Source of the DNA: an uncultured Cytophaga sp.
Lineage (GTDB): Bacteria; Bacteroidota; Bacteroidia; Cytophagales; Cytophagaceae
Assembly (NCBI RefSeq): GCF_937863595.1
Contig: NZ_CALMGQ010000181.1
Location: 1 to 48,865 of the forward strand
Direction: 5' to 3'
Length of the DNA: 48,865 nucleotides
Under the pieces are notes generated by a model that searched no databases, was not told the origin of the DNA, and saw only the letters and a program-made list of their open reading frames with translations. Shown here piece after piece: positions 35,700 through 44,186 of this stretch; position 1 is the first letter of the stretch; each line of letters begins with the position of its first letter. Position numbers and translations under genes: made by a program.

Positions 35700-36436
35700 T
35701 TAAGCCTGCTATACATATATCAAACCTATCTTTTCAATACAACGAAAATTCAGGTGTTTATTTCAATGATTTCAATTTGACAATTTTTGAAGGTGAACGC
35801 TTTGGTCTTTTCGGACCAAACGGTGCAGGTAAGTCTACGTTGATGAGCTTAATGACAGGTTTAATAAAACCTCAAACAGGCTCAGTAGATTTATTCAATC
35901 AACATATAACCAACAAACAATCACGCACATTATTTGGTTATGTACCTCAAGATTTTTCACTTTATGAAGAATTAAGTCCAATAGAGAACTTAACCTTCTT
36001 TGGTGCATGGGCAGGATTATCAAAAAAAGAAATTCAAGTTCGCATCCATGAATTGCTAGAAATTCTAGGCTTGATGGATGTTAAAAATAAAGCTGTCAAA
36101 ACTTTTTCTGGAGGTATGAAACGACGTGTAAATCTTGCGATAGGCGTTATTCATAAACCTAAAATATTATTTTTGGATGAACCAACAGTTGGTGTAGATA
36201 TACAAACGCGACATGCAATCATTGAATATCTAAAACAATTGAATGAAGCAGGTATGACACTGGTATATACTTCACATCAATTAACGGAAGCAGAAGATTT
36301 GTGTAATAGAATTGCATTAATGGACCATGGTAAAATTCTTACCTGTGGTGAAATAGCGACATTACTTCAAACACATAACGAAGAGAATTTGGAATCCCTA
36401 TTTCTTCACTTAACTGGCAAGGAGTACAGAAACTAA
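35687..36436 (+). CDS. ABC transporter ATP-binding protein (dar operon)
   Basis: The 249-residue ATPase has Walker A GPNGAGKST, Q-loop YVPQDFSLYEELSP, signature FSGGMKRRV, Walker B ILFLDEPTVGVD and switch His in YTSHQLTEAEDLC. It resembles ABC-2 partners such as DrrA or NodI exporters. The start overlaps the BtrH-like gene by 13 nt and the permease begins one base after its stop, so the three are translated as a unit. It most likely powers export or trans-membrane movement of the resorcinol lipid or a precursor. Confidence 0.93.
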   Translation: MAEIIKPAIHISNLSFQYNENSGVYFNDFNLTIFEGERFGLFGPNGAGKSTLMSLMTGLIKPQTGSVDLFNQHITNKQSRTLFGYVPQDFSLYEELSPIENLTFFGAWAGLSKKEIQVRIHELLEILGLMDVKNKAVKTFSGGMKRRVNLAIGVIHKPKILFLDEPTVGVDIQTRHAIIEYLKQLNEAGMTLVYTSHQLTEAEDLCNRIALMDHGKILTCGEIATLLQTHNEENLESLFLHLTGKEYRN

Positions 36437-36437
36437 G

Positions 36438-37724
36438 ATGTTTAAACTTTGGACAACCATACGAAAGGATACCTTACTCTTATTACGCGATAAGGTTGGC
36501 TTGCTATTAATGTTTGTAATGCCCATACTATTGGTATTGGTTATTACTACGATTCAAAATAGCACCTTTGAATTAGTAAACGAAAATAAAATCCCTCTCC
36601 TAGTTTGCAATAAAGATACCGCACAAACAAGCACAGAGTTTATAGATGCCTTAAACCAAATTGGAATGTTTAAAATGGAATTGGTATCAAGCGATTTGTC
36701 TGCCAATTCACTAAACACATTGATGCACGATAAAGATGCACTCATTGCAATCATTATCCCAACAACCTTCTCCTCCTCTATTCAGCAAAAAACAACGCAA
36801 GTAACAACAAATGCTTTGCAACAATTTGGATTGAATGACAGTACAAAAGTGCACAAAACTCCACTTGAGAAATCAGAGTCCTTGTTATTTTTCTACAATC
36901 CTGTATTACAACAATCCTTCCTTCAGTCTATAAACGGTGCCCTTACAAGCGCCATTCAAATCATAGAAGGTAAAAAATTAGTGCAGCAATTATACGTTAC
37001 ACTAAATGAGAAGCCAATGCCTCAAAACTTGCAGATGGAAATTCTCCAAAAAAATATTTCAATCGAAGAAATTGCTGCAGCTAAAGATGGCAGCAAAACC
37101 ATACCGAATGCTACGCAACACAATGTGCCGGCATGGACCATCTTTGCAATGTTCTTTATAGTTATTTCGCTAGGAGGCAGCATTGTTCAAGAAAAACGCA
37201 GTGGTAGTTTTGTTCGCCTCAAAACACTTCCAACTAATTATTTAGTAGCTTTATTTTCTAAACAAATAACCTACCTAGCTGTTACCTTATCGCAAGTTGT
37301 TGTTATATTCTCTTTAGGCATTTGGATTTTCCCATTCATTGGACTGCCAGCCCTAAACATGCCGAGTGATTTGTTAGGTTTATTTATTGTATCTGTATTG
37401 TGTGGTGGCGCAGCAATAAGCTATGCAATATGTATTGGCACCTTTGCTCAAACTCAAGAGCAAGCAAATGGATTTGGTGCTGTATCAATTGTGATACTTG
37501 CTGCTGTAAGTGGTATATTAGTTCCATCCTTTGCAATGCCGCAATCATTTGCAGTTGTAATGAAAATGTCACCCTTATATTGGTGCTTGGAATCGTATTA
37601 CGGTTTATTTTTGGAACGTGGAAATTTCTGGGATGTGTTAGAAACAACACTTCCGCTTGTTGGGTTTATCATCATCATACAAGGAATAACCATTATTGGT
37701 CTTAAAAAGAAAAATTTGATTTAA
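36438..37724 (+). CDS. ABC-2 type transporter permease (dar operon)
   Basis: The 428-residue permease has one N-terminal span (LLLMFVMPILLVLVITTI), a large extracytoplasmic domain of about 200 residues, then five to six spans including TIFAMFFIVISLGGSIVQEK followed by RSGSFVRLKTLP, the typical ABC-2 loop. The layout matches NatB/YhhJ/DrrB-like exporters with a periplasmic domain. It pairs with the ATPase upstream and precedes the ACP gene by 8 nt. Likely substrate: the acylated aromatic product of the operon, which in flexirubin producers ends in the outer membrane. The substrate is an inference. Confidence 0.9.
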   Translation: MFKLWTTIRKDTLLLLRDKVGLLLMFVMPILLVLVITTIQNSTFELVNENKIPLLVCNKDTAQTSTEFIDALNQIGMFKMELVSSDLSANSLNTLMHDKDALIAIIIPTTFSSSIQQKTTQVTTNALQQFGLNDSTKVHKTPLEKSESLLFFYNPVLQQSFLQSINGALTSAIQIIEGKKLVQQLYVTLNEKPMPQNLQMEILQKNISIEEIAAAKDGSKTIPNATQHNVPAWTIFAMFFIVISLGGSIVQEKRSGSFVRLKTLPTNYLVALFSKQITYLAVTLSQVVVIFSLGIWIFPFIGLPALNMPSDLLGLFIVSVLCGGAAISYAICIGTFAQTQEQANGFGAVSIVILAAVSGILVPSFAMPQSFAVVMKMSPLYWCLESYYGLFLERGNFWDVLETTLPLVGFIIIIQGITIIGLKKKNLI

Positions 37725-37732
37725 ATTTATAT

Positions 37733-37996
37733 ATGGAAACTGCTGAATTAAAACACCAAGTAAAAGAACAAATAATCAAGTTCTTAAATTTAATCTCTGT
37801 AACACCTGCTGACATTAAAGACGATGAGCCATTATTTGGTGAAGGCTTAGGTCTTGACTCAATCGATTCATTAGAATTAATTGTTTTAATGGATAGAGAA
37901 TATGGAATTAAAATTACGGATCCTAAAGATGGTCGTAAAGTATTGACAGATATCAATACAATGGTTGCTTACATTGAACAACACAGAACAAAATAA
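37733..37996 (+). CDS. Acyl carrier protein (dar operon)
   Basis: The 87-residue ACP has the phosphopantetheine attachment motif GLGLDSIDSLELIVLMD, with the second Ser position of LDSID as the carrier serine, and an acidic four-helix profile. It differs from housekeeping ACP in its C-terminal tail (DGRKVLTDINTMVAYIEQHR) and is dedicated to this operon, carrying the growing acyl chain for the ketosynthase pair and delivering it to DarB and possibly the BtrH-like protein. It lies 8 nt after the permease and its stop is 7 nt before the probable GTG start of the ketosynthase. Confidence 0.93.
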   Translation: METAELKHQVKEQIIKFLNLISVTPADIKDDEPLFGEGLGLDSIDSLELIVLMDREYGIKITDPKDGRKVLTDINTMVAYIEQHRTK

Positions 37997-38003
37997 TTTT
38001 TTT

Positions 38004-39191
38004 GTGGATAGAATTGTTGTAACAGGGATTGGTATCATTAGCGCTATAGGTGAGTCCGTTGAATCAAACAGATTGGCTTTAAAAAATAGTACAACTGGTA
38101 TTGGTACCTTAGAATTGTTTGAGACAAATTATGCAAGCACACTTCCATTTGCAGAAATCAAGCGCACAAACAATTCTTTAAAGCAACAATTAAACGTTGA
38201 TGCATTAAATATCACCAGAACAAGTTTGCTTGCACAGCATGCATGTAATCAAGCAATCCTTGATAGCAATCTAACAAAAGCAGAATTAGAGTCTGCAGAC
38301 ACAGCTTTAATTAACGGTACTACAGTAGGTGGCATGTGTCTTACAGATGAATTGTATCAAGATGCAAATCGCAATTCAACTACATCACCGTATGTTGAAA
38401 GTTACGATCTAGCATCCGTTGCTATTTACTTACAAGAATTGTACAACATACAAGGTATCTGTAACACGATCAATACAGCTTGTTCTTCCTCTGCAAATGC
38501 AATCATGTACGGTGCACGACTTATTCATCAAGGAAAAGCAAAACGTGTCATTGTGGGTGGCGTAGATAGCTTAGCAAAATTTACGATTAATGGCTTTAAT
38601 GCCTTACATATTTTATCTTCAGAAAAATGTAAACCATTCGATCAAAATAGATCTGGTTTAAATTTAGGTGAAGCTGCAGCTTTTTTAGTCTTAGAAAAAG
38701 AATCGGATTGCAAAAATAAAAAACCGTATGCTATATTGAGCGGCTACGCAAATGCAAATGATGCCTACCACGCATCTGCGCTCTCCGAAACAGGTGATGG
38801 TCCGTATGAAGCAATGAGCACAGCACTTGCAGTTGCCCGGTTGAATCCAAACGACATCAGCTATATCAACGCACATGGTACAGGTACTGAGAATAACGAC
38901 TTGGCAGAAAGTGCGGCTATGATTCGTTTGTTTAATAATGTACCTCCTTTTGTCTCTACAAAATCATTAACAGGACATACGCTTGGCGCTTCTGCTGCAA
39001 TTGAAGCTGTCTTCAGTATTTTAGCCTTACAACATCAAGAATTATATCCATCTGCGAATAGCGTTCAGCCAATTGAAGGGACGGGATTAAAACCCTTAGC
39101 AACATTTCAAAAAGCACCTGTTAAACACGTTATGTCTAACTCCTTTGGTTTTGCAGGAAATTGTAGTTCGCTCATCTTCTCAATCGTGTAA
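38004..39191 (+). CDS. Beta-ketoacyl-ACP synthase (FabF-like, active)
   Basis: This ketosynthase has the full catalytic set: Cys in NTACSSSANA, His in INAHGTGTENND and His in SLTGHTLGAS. I choose GTG 38004 (395 aa), which gives the standard VDRIVVTGIG opening strand of FabF enzymes; the ATG at 37965 would add 13 unrelated residues and overlap the ACP gene by 32 nt. It elongates ACP-bound chains by decarboxylative condensation, presumably with the catalytically dead homologue encoded directly downstream as partner. The two form a KS/chain-length-factor-like pair, as in type II polyketide and aryl polyene/flexirubin systems. Confidence 0.9.
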   Translation: MDRIVVTGIGIISAIGESVESNRLALKNSTTGIGTLELFETNYASTLPFAEIKRTNNSLKQQLNVDALNITRTSLLAQHACNQAILDSNLTKAELESADTALINGTTVGGMCLTDELYQDANRNSTTSPYVESYDLASVAIYLQELYNIQGICNTINTACSSSANAIMYGARLIHQGKAKRVIVGGVDSLAKFTINGFNALHILSSEKCKPFDQNRSGLNLGEAAAFLVLEKESDCKNKKPYAILSGYANANDAYHASALSETGDGPYEAMSTALAVARLNPNDISYINAHGTGTENNDLAESAAMIRLFNNVPPFVSTKSLTGHTLGASAAIEAVFSILALQHQELYPSANSVQPIEGTGLKPLATFQKAPVKHVMSNSFGFAGNCSSLIFSIV

Positions 39192-39196
39192 TCTAT

Positions 39197-40228
39197 ATGT
39201 TTTACATTCATCAAACATCTTGCATTACCGCACAACAATCTTTCGTTGAGCCAACATTACGTTCTATTACAGAATCAGTTGAAAATAAATTATACGCAAC
39301 AGAAAATAATTACGACAGCATTCCTCCAAATGTGTTAAGGCGTCTTGGAAAAGCCGTAAAAATGGGTATTGCAACAGGTAATGAGGTGCTTGCAAAACAA
39401 GAAGTGGATGGTATCATATTAGGCACTGCAAACGGCGGACTAGAAGATTGTATTAAATTTTTAAATCAAATTATTCAATATCAAGAAGGCCGATTAACAC
39501 CGACTAACTTTGTACAAAGTACTACCAATGCAATAGCAGGACAGCTTGGTATTATGTATAAAAATAAAGGATACAACATCACTCATGTTCATAGAGGTTT
39601 GGCATTTGAAAATGCATTGATTGATGTTGAAATGCTTTTAAGTGACCATCCCACAAATACCTATTTGGTTGGCGGTGTGGATGAAATTTCAGAATACAAT
39701 TATACCATAGAAGATTTAGCAGGCTCTTACAAAAAGGAAATACTATCAAATACAGAGCTCCTCAATTCTACCACAGACGGCTCAATTGCTGGTGAAGGCG
39801 CTGCAATGTTCGTTGTAAATACTGTAAAGTCAAATGCAACAGCTGAAGTCAAAGCAATTAAAACATTCGTTACAAAAAAAACAGAGACGCTTGAGAAAGA
39901 ATTGTCTCAGTTCATAAATACGGCTTTACCAAAAGGAGAAAAGGTTGACTTAATCGTTTCTGGAAAAAATGGAGATGCGCGCTTAAACAATTATTATGCA
40001 CTAGTTGAAAATCAACTTAAAGAAACCCCAACTACTTATTACAAACATTTAACGGGAGAGTTTCCAACTTCAAGCGCTGTTGCTTTATGGCTTGCATCAA
40101 TGGTATTAAGTCGAACAGAACCTTTGGCATTATTAAAAATAGAAGTTGCTAATCCCATTAAAAATATCTTATTATATAATACCTACAAAGGCAATCAACA
40201 CAGCTTCATCTTAGTATCAGCAGTATAA
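39197..40228 (+). CDS. Ketosynthase-like chain-length-factor homologue (catalytic residues lost)
   Basis: The 343-residue thiolase-fold protein aligns with the upstream ketosynthase but lacks the active-site residues. The nucleophile-elbow region reads THVHRGLAFENAL, the NAHGT region reads IVSGKNGDARLN, and the KxLTGH region reads KHLTGEFPTSSA. It keeps structural glycines (VDGIILGTANGG, YLVGGVDEISEYN, SIAGEGAAMFVV). This is the pattern of chain-length factors that heterodimerise with an active KS and set product length. It starts five bases after the KS stop and ends the operon. I infer it controls the number of extension cycles. Confidence 0.83.
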   Translation: MFYIHQTSCITAQQSFVEPTLRSITESVENKLYATENNYDSIPPNVLRRLGKAVKMGIATGNEVLAKQEVDGIILGTANGGLEDCIKFLNQIIQYQEGRLTPTNFVQSTTNAIAGQLGIMYKNKGYNITHVHRGLAFENALIDVEMLLSDHPTNTYLVGGVDEISEYNYTIEDLAGSYKKEILSNTELLNSTTDGSIAGEGAAMFVVNTVKSNATAEVKAIKTFVTKKTETLEKELSQFINTALPKGEKVDLIVSGKNGDARLNNYYALVENQLKETPTTYYKHLTGEFPTSSAVALWLASMVLSRTEPLALLKIEVANPIKNILLYNTYKGNQHSFILVSAV

Positions 40229-40291
40229 AATTATTTATTATTTCATTTTTGGTCTATTGTTCTATTCATAGATTAAAAAAAATATTTTTAT

Positions 40292-40831
40292 TTATTTTAA
40301 AATTACCACTTTTAGCATAATCGCAACATCATCGCTCATTGTAATACTGCTCCCACCAACATTATAATCGCGTCTATTCAATGAAAGTGTACCTTGAAAA
40401 GTATTATCTATATACGTAAAGGGAATTTTTATTTCTTTCCTAACGCCCTTAATTGTTAAATTTCCTTCTACAATAAAACTTCCAGTTGTTGTTTTCAATA
40501 CTTTTGTACTTACAAACGTTATCGTTGGATACGTTTCAACATTAAAATATTCTTCTTTTTTCAAGTGTTTATCCCTTCCTTCAATTCCCGTATCAATGGT
40601 ACCCACTTGAATGGTTGCTTTAATTGAACTTGGAGCCTTAGCAGATTCATTGAATTCTATAGATGTTTCGAATTTTTTAAATGAACCCGTAACACTAATA
40701 CCTGCATTTTTAATTTTGAAATCTATCGTACTATTTGCATAATCAGGTTTCAATAAAAATGACATGCTCATAACAGCAAAAAAAATCAGCCCTATTTGTA
40801 TTTTGTTGGGTGCAATTGATTTTATATTCAT
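40292..40831 (-). CDS. YceI-family protein
   Basis: This 179-residue protein has an N-terminal hydrophobic export segment (about residues 13-26) and a YceI lipid-binding beta-barrel: STIDFKIKNAGISVTGSFKKF, then SIKATIQVGTIDTGIEGRDKHLKK and EEYFNVETYPTITFVSTKV, with GNLTIKGVRKEIKIPF near the C-terminus. These motifs are diagnostic. YceI proteins bind polyisoprenoid or other lipids in the periplasm. It converges on the last dar operon gene (63 nt between stops). A link to carriage of the resorcinol lipid is tempting but only positional. Confidence 0.93.
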   Translation of the reverse strand: MNIKSIAPNKIQIGLIFFAVMSMSFLLKPDYANSTIDFKIKNAGISVTGSFKKFETSIEFNESAKAPSSIKATIQVGTIDTGIEGRDKHLKKEEYFNVETYPTITFVSTKVLKTTTGSFIVEGNLTIKGVRKEIKIPFTYIDNTFQGTLSLNRRDYNVGGSSITMSDDVAIMLKVVILK

Positions 40832-40974
40832 AAGACCAAATAATTATATGATATATGTTTTCCTTTCGAAAAGAAGTTAGGTGTCCAAAAATAAAATATT
40901 ACCAAGGTTATTCATAGTATATTACCTATTTTAGTACTCATATAATATAATCCAAATTATCTTCTCAAACCAAT

Positions 40975-41379
40975 ATGAAACTATATTTATTCCTAACATT
41001 GACTCTTGTGCTATTTTTTGCATGTAATTCATCCAATACGCCACTCAATACACACATTTCTAAGCATAATTATCATGTCTCAACAGATAGTATAGAACAA
41101 ACGCTTGAACTATTCTCTATGGGTGATTCTTCCACACAATTCACCTTGCGTGTAGAAAATAAAAACTTAGACAGTATGGATAGTTATATGAGCCATGCAT
41201 TTTCAAAAGATGGAATCCATTTTACACACACTAGAAAAGATTGTAACATTGCATTTGAAATTATAGATTCTAAAAAAGACACTCTAAAACTTACTACGTG
41301 CGAATGTAAAGAATTAACGCTTTCGCCCCTATTTATAAATATGGCAACCGATACTTCAGACATTATCGTTTTTAGATAA
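40975..41379 (+). CDS. Putative lipoprotein, 134 aa
   Basis: Residues 1-16 form a lipoprotein signal (MKLYLFLTLTLVLFF) ending in a lipobox-like FFAC, with Cys17 as the lipidation site. The mature domain is small and Ser/Thr/Asp-rich with several Cys (KDCNIAF, LTTCECKEL) and beta-strand character. I do not recognise a family. It stands alone between YceI (divergent) and a 151-aa exported protein. Confidence 0.65.
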   Translation: MKLYLFLTLTLVLFFACNSSNTPLNTHISKHNYHVSTDSIEQTLELFSMGDSSTQFTLRVENKNLDSMDSYMSHAFSKDGIHFTHTRKDCNIAFEIIDSKKDTLKLTTCECKELTLSPLFINMATDTSDIIVFR

Positions 41380-41488
41380 CATAGTACCAAACAACCATTT
41401 GTAAAACAACACGTATAGTTTATTACATCTTATTATGTGGTTCATTATTAAGAGTTCACCAATATTAAACCTTTAATTTATACCTATC

Positions 41489-41944
41489 ATGAAAAAACAG
41501 TTATCCTTAATTGCATTCATCCTTTTTGCATTTATTTTACAATCACAATCGCCAGTACAACCCGATCCAACAAAGACTAAATACATGATTTTAAAAACAA
41601 ATCGTTTGTTAGGGATGAATCATATGGCTGTAAAAAATGGAAAAATATTTACAGGAGACTTTGGGAAAGGAATTCAATATGAGCGTTATGCAAAACAATT
41701 GTATCTTGCCAAAGAATATAAAAAAGCAGCACAGTTTACGTATCGTGCTAGAGAATTTTCTATTGCATCCTTAGTAGCAAATAAAGCAAAACCTACTAGT
41801 GATGGCTCATTTACATCAGAAGAAAAAATGATGACTTCTCCATTGCCCGAAGTTGCGGATATGGATAAAGAATTATCTGAAAAAAATATTGCAAAACCTA
41901 CAGACGAAGAACTACTCGTTGGAAATTTAGATATCGCTATATAA
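41489..41944 (+). CDS. Exported hypothetical protein, 151 aa
   Basis: It has a clear signal peptide (MKKQLSLIAFILFAFILQSQ). The mature part is basic in the middle, with GIQYERYAKQLYLAKEYKKA followed by AQFTYRAREFSIASLVANK, a helical stretch that resembles half a TPR, and an acidic tail (EVADMDKELSEKNIAKPTDE). Proteins with this appearance occur in Bacteroidota, but I know of no function. It is followed by a strong terminator, so it is likely monocistronic. Confidence 0.7.
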   Translation: MKKQLSLIAFILFAFILQSQSPVQPDPTKTKYMILKTNRLLGMNHMAVKNGKIFTGDFGKGIQYERYAKQLYLAKEYKKAAQFTYRAREFSIASLVANKAKPTSDGSFTSEEKMMTSPLPEVADMDKELSEKNIAKPTDEELLVGNLDIAI

Positions 41945-41967
41945 CTAATTTATTCGTTCAAGTTAGA

Positions 41968-42004
41968 ATATTAAAAATCCCGCATAAAGCGGGATTTTTA
42001 ATAT
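41968..42004 (+). terminator. Rho-independent terminator after the 151-aa gene
   Basis: A 16-bp stem with a GC-rich head (ATCCCGC-ATAAA-GCGGGAT) flanked by A-run and T-run (arms 41968-41983 and 41989-42004). It works for the plus-strand gene and, by symmetry, for minus-strand transcripts such as that of the tiny ORF at 42027-42110. Confidence 0.85.
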
Positions 42005-42026
42005 CTGAACGATGATTCTGAAGCTT

Positions 42027-42110
42027 CTATTTCCTGGCTAACCCCTTGGCTAAACTGTTGGCTGCCCCCACGGCAATCAAAGTCAAGTTGCCCTCTTTTT
42101 GAAATTCCAT
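42027..42110 (-). CDS. Possible 27-residue peptide
   Basis: A short frame from ATG 42108-42110 to TAG 42027-42029 encodes MEFQKEGNLTLIAVGAANSL plus AKGLARK. It is bounded by a hairpin upstream (42181-42207) and a terminator downstream (41968-42004), as a monocistronic transcript would be. Its DNA is visibly richer in G+C than its surroundings. The sequence is amphipathic and could be membrane-active. Coding is not proven; a degraded gene end is the alternative. Confidence 0.25.
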   Translation of the reverse strand: MEFQKEGNLTLIAVGAANSLAKGLARK

Positions 42111-42180
42111 ATTTTAAAATACATTAGATATTTTTTTTATACATGCGCTGAACAGCTTTCATTGCCTTCGTATTTAATAT

Positions 42181-42207
42181 AACGGAAAACGAGTTAAGTT
42201 TTCCGTT
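42181..42207. terminator. Inverted repeat AACGGAAAAC-N7-GTTTTCCGTT
   Basis: Perfect 10-bp arms (42181-42190, 42198-42207) with a 7-nt loop, upstream of the DUF2071 gene. No adjoining T-run beyond the stem, so it could be a terminator for upstream plus-strand transcripts or a regulatory dyad. Confidence 0.4.
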
Positions 42208-42320
42208 CTAATAAGTTATTTTAGTGAATTTCCATCTCAACAATCAACTGTTGCTATGTGTTAAAATACTATGATTGCCCACTCCATATTCTTATATTTA
42301 ATACATCAATCCTAACTACT

Positions 42321-43034
42321 ATGCCAAAACCATTCCTTACAGCCCAATGGAGAAAAATCATTTTAGCAAACTATGCTGTAGATCCTGAAATTCTGAAACC
42401 GTATCTTCCGGCTCATACAGAATTAGATTATTGGAATGACACCTGTTATGTTTCTATCGTAGGTTTTTTATTTGATGCTGTTAAAGTCAAAGGTTTTAAA
42501 ATTCCCAATCATCATTCTTTCCCGGAAGTAAATTTGCGTTTTTATGTACGCTATAAAGACGGCGAAGAATGGAAACGCGGCGTAGTTTTTATTAAAGAGA
42601 TTGTTCCTAAAACAATGGTAACATTTATAGCAAATACGATTTATAAAGAGAAATACCACACCTTACCCATGCGCCATCAATGGGACTTGGTAGACAATGA
42701 GCAGCGTGTTGAATATGAATGGAAAGTAAATAACAAATGGAATTTCATACGTGTTAAAGCAGGTATTGAACCTATAGATATTAAAGTTGGCAGCGAAGCT
42801 GAATTTATAACCGAACACTATTGGGGCTATACCAAGTTGTCTGATACTAAAACGTCAGCCTACGAAGTGGTACACCCACGTTGGAAAGTTTACCGAATGC
42901 ACAACTTAAATTTCTCTTTCAGCACAAAAGAATTATTTGGTGAAGCATTTGTACCGTATTTGGAAACCAAACCCACTTCTATCTTTTTAGCCGAAGGTTC
43001 TGAAGTGCAGGTTTTGGGAGGAGGGAAAATTTAA
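42321..43034 (+). CDS. DUF2071 (YqjF-like) family protein
   Basis: I start this at ATG 42321 (237 aa, MPKPFLTAQWRKIILANYAV); the open frame extends 21 codons upstream but those lack family features. DUF2071 hallmarks are visible: the opening WRKIILANYAVDPEILKPYL followed by PAHTELD, then CYVSIVGFLFDAVKV, NLRFYVRYKDGEEWKRGVVF and the C-terminal EHYWGYT. The family adopts an acetoacetate-decarboxylase-like fold and has no established reaction. It is soluble and transcribed alone. Confidence 0.88.
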   Translation: MPKPFLTAQWRKIILANYAVDPEILKPYLPAHTELDYWNDTCYVSIVGFLFDAVKVKGFKIPNHHSFPEVNLRFYVRYKDGEEWKRGVVFIKEIVPKTMVTFIANTIYKEKYHTLPMRHQWDLVDNEQRVEYEWKVNNKWNFIRVKAGIEPIDIKVGSEAEFITEHYWGYTKLSDTKTSAYEVVHPRWKVYRMHNLNFSFSTKELFGEAFVPYLETKPTSIFLAEGSEVQVLGGGKI

Positions 43035-43189
43035 ACACTGAGCAACCGAATTTAAAAAATTTGGCTATTCAATCAAATTCGAGTATTGTAAAATATTTAT
43101 TTAATCCCCTATCCTTTAAATATTTAAATACGTATATTTAGTAACATTTTTAGCACTACTTTTAGAACCGAACTGATTTGTCAAATCAT

Positions 43190-44109
43190 ATGTCACAGTT
43201 TAAAAAAATTTTAAACCTAGGAACTGCTTTTGAAAGCAATCCTTTAAAACAAGAATACATTCGCATTACAAATAGCATAAACGTGCTTTACATTTTAGGA
43301 CTTTCTTTTCCGTTAATTGTTGCGACTCTTTTTGTTACACATGATGGTATAAATAGCTACAGTCGATACATCGTATTAATTGCCTTCAGTAGCTTCAGCT
43401 GTTACTAACCAAATTCAATCACATCCGTTATGCTAAAATAATTACGTCCATTTTACCCGTATTTATTGTAATTGTCTACCCCATTTTCATAAACCATTTT
43501 GTACATGCAGGTATGTTTTTATGGATGCCATATGCAATCATTACCATAGGTGTGGTACCTTTTTTTATTTTCTCTTTTGAAAATGAAAAAACAATTATGT
43601 TTGGAGTAATTGCATTATACATCATTCTTATTGTTGGCCTTGACGAACTAATACTTTATCGCTTCAATCACATACCTGATATTGAATTTATAAAAAAATA
43701 TTATGTGTATAATTTCTTTGCCAAAATAGCAATTGCGGTTCTTCTATACACAAGTTTTTTCACTTTTAAATTAATGTATCATAAAAACAGAGTGACCTTA
43801 TTAAAACTAACGGAAGAGCTAGATGAAAAAAATCAAGCACTCAACATTCTAAATATTTCTCTTGAACATAAAGTAGCTGAACGTACTGTTAAATTGTCTT
43901 TACAAAACAAACGTATTGAAAATTTGGCGCACACCAATGCCCATGAAATACGCGCCAACATTGCTCGAATAATGGGTTTGTCAGATATAATGAAACATGA
44001 TGTGTCTCAGGAAGAAAAAAAATATTGCGAATCTAAAATTTTAGAAAACATTTCAGATTTGGAAAAGATCACTAAAAACCTTTCGAAAGAATTGATTGAA
44101 GAGGAGTAA
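43190..44109 (+). pseudogene. HisKA-only membrane sensor, split by an apparent 1-nt frameshift
   Basis: The first part (43190-43408) encodes MSQFKKILNLGTAFESNPLK and two membrane spans, then stops at TAA 43406-43408. The continuation is in the -1 frame: LLLTKFNHIRYAKIITSILP runs on without a stop into the next spans and ends at 44109. Because that frame has a TAG at 43390-43392, the shift lies between 43393 and 43405. The rejoined protein of about 305 aa has six spans, a coiled-coil linker (KLTEELDEKNQALNILNISL) and a DHp helix with His in AHTNAHEIRANIARIMGLSD, then ends with no ATPase domain. It resembles a truncated histidine kinase or dimerisation/phospho-acceptor module. Could be a pseudogene, a slippage gene or a sequencing error. 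Confidence 0.75.
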
Positions 44110-44186
44110 GGAGTTGCACCCCTTGCTTCTCCTCTATCAATTTAGATTTATCTTATACCACAGCTAAACATCAGCTATAAAAACAA

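Noticed and set aside
37384..37705. Open frames on both strands within the ABC-2 permease gene
   Set aside because: Cys/Trp/His-rich shadow translations of a well-supported gene.
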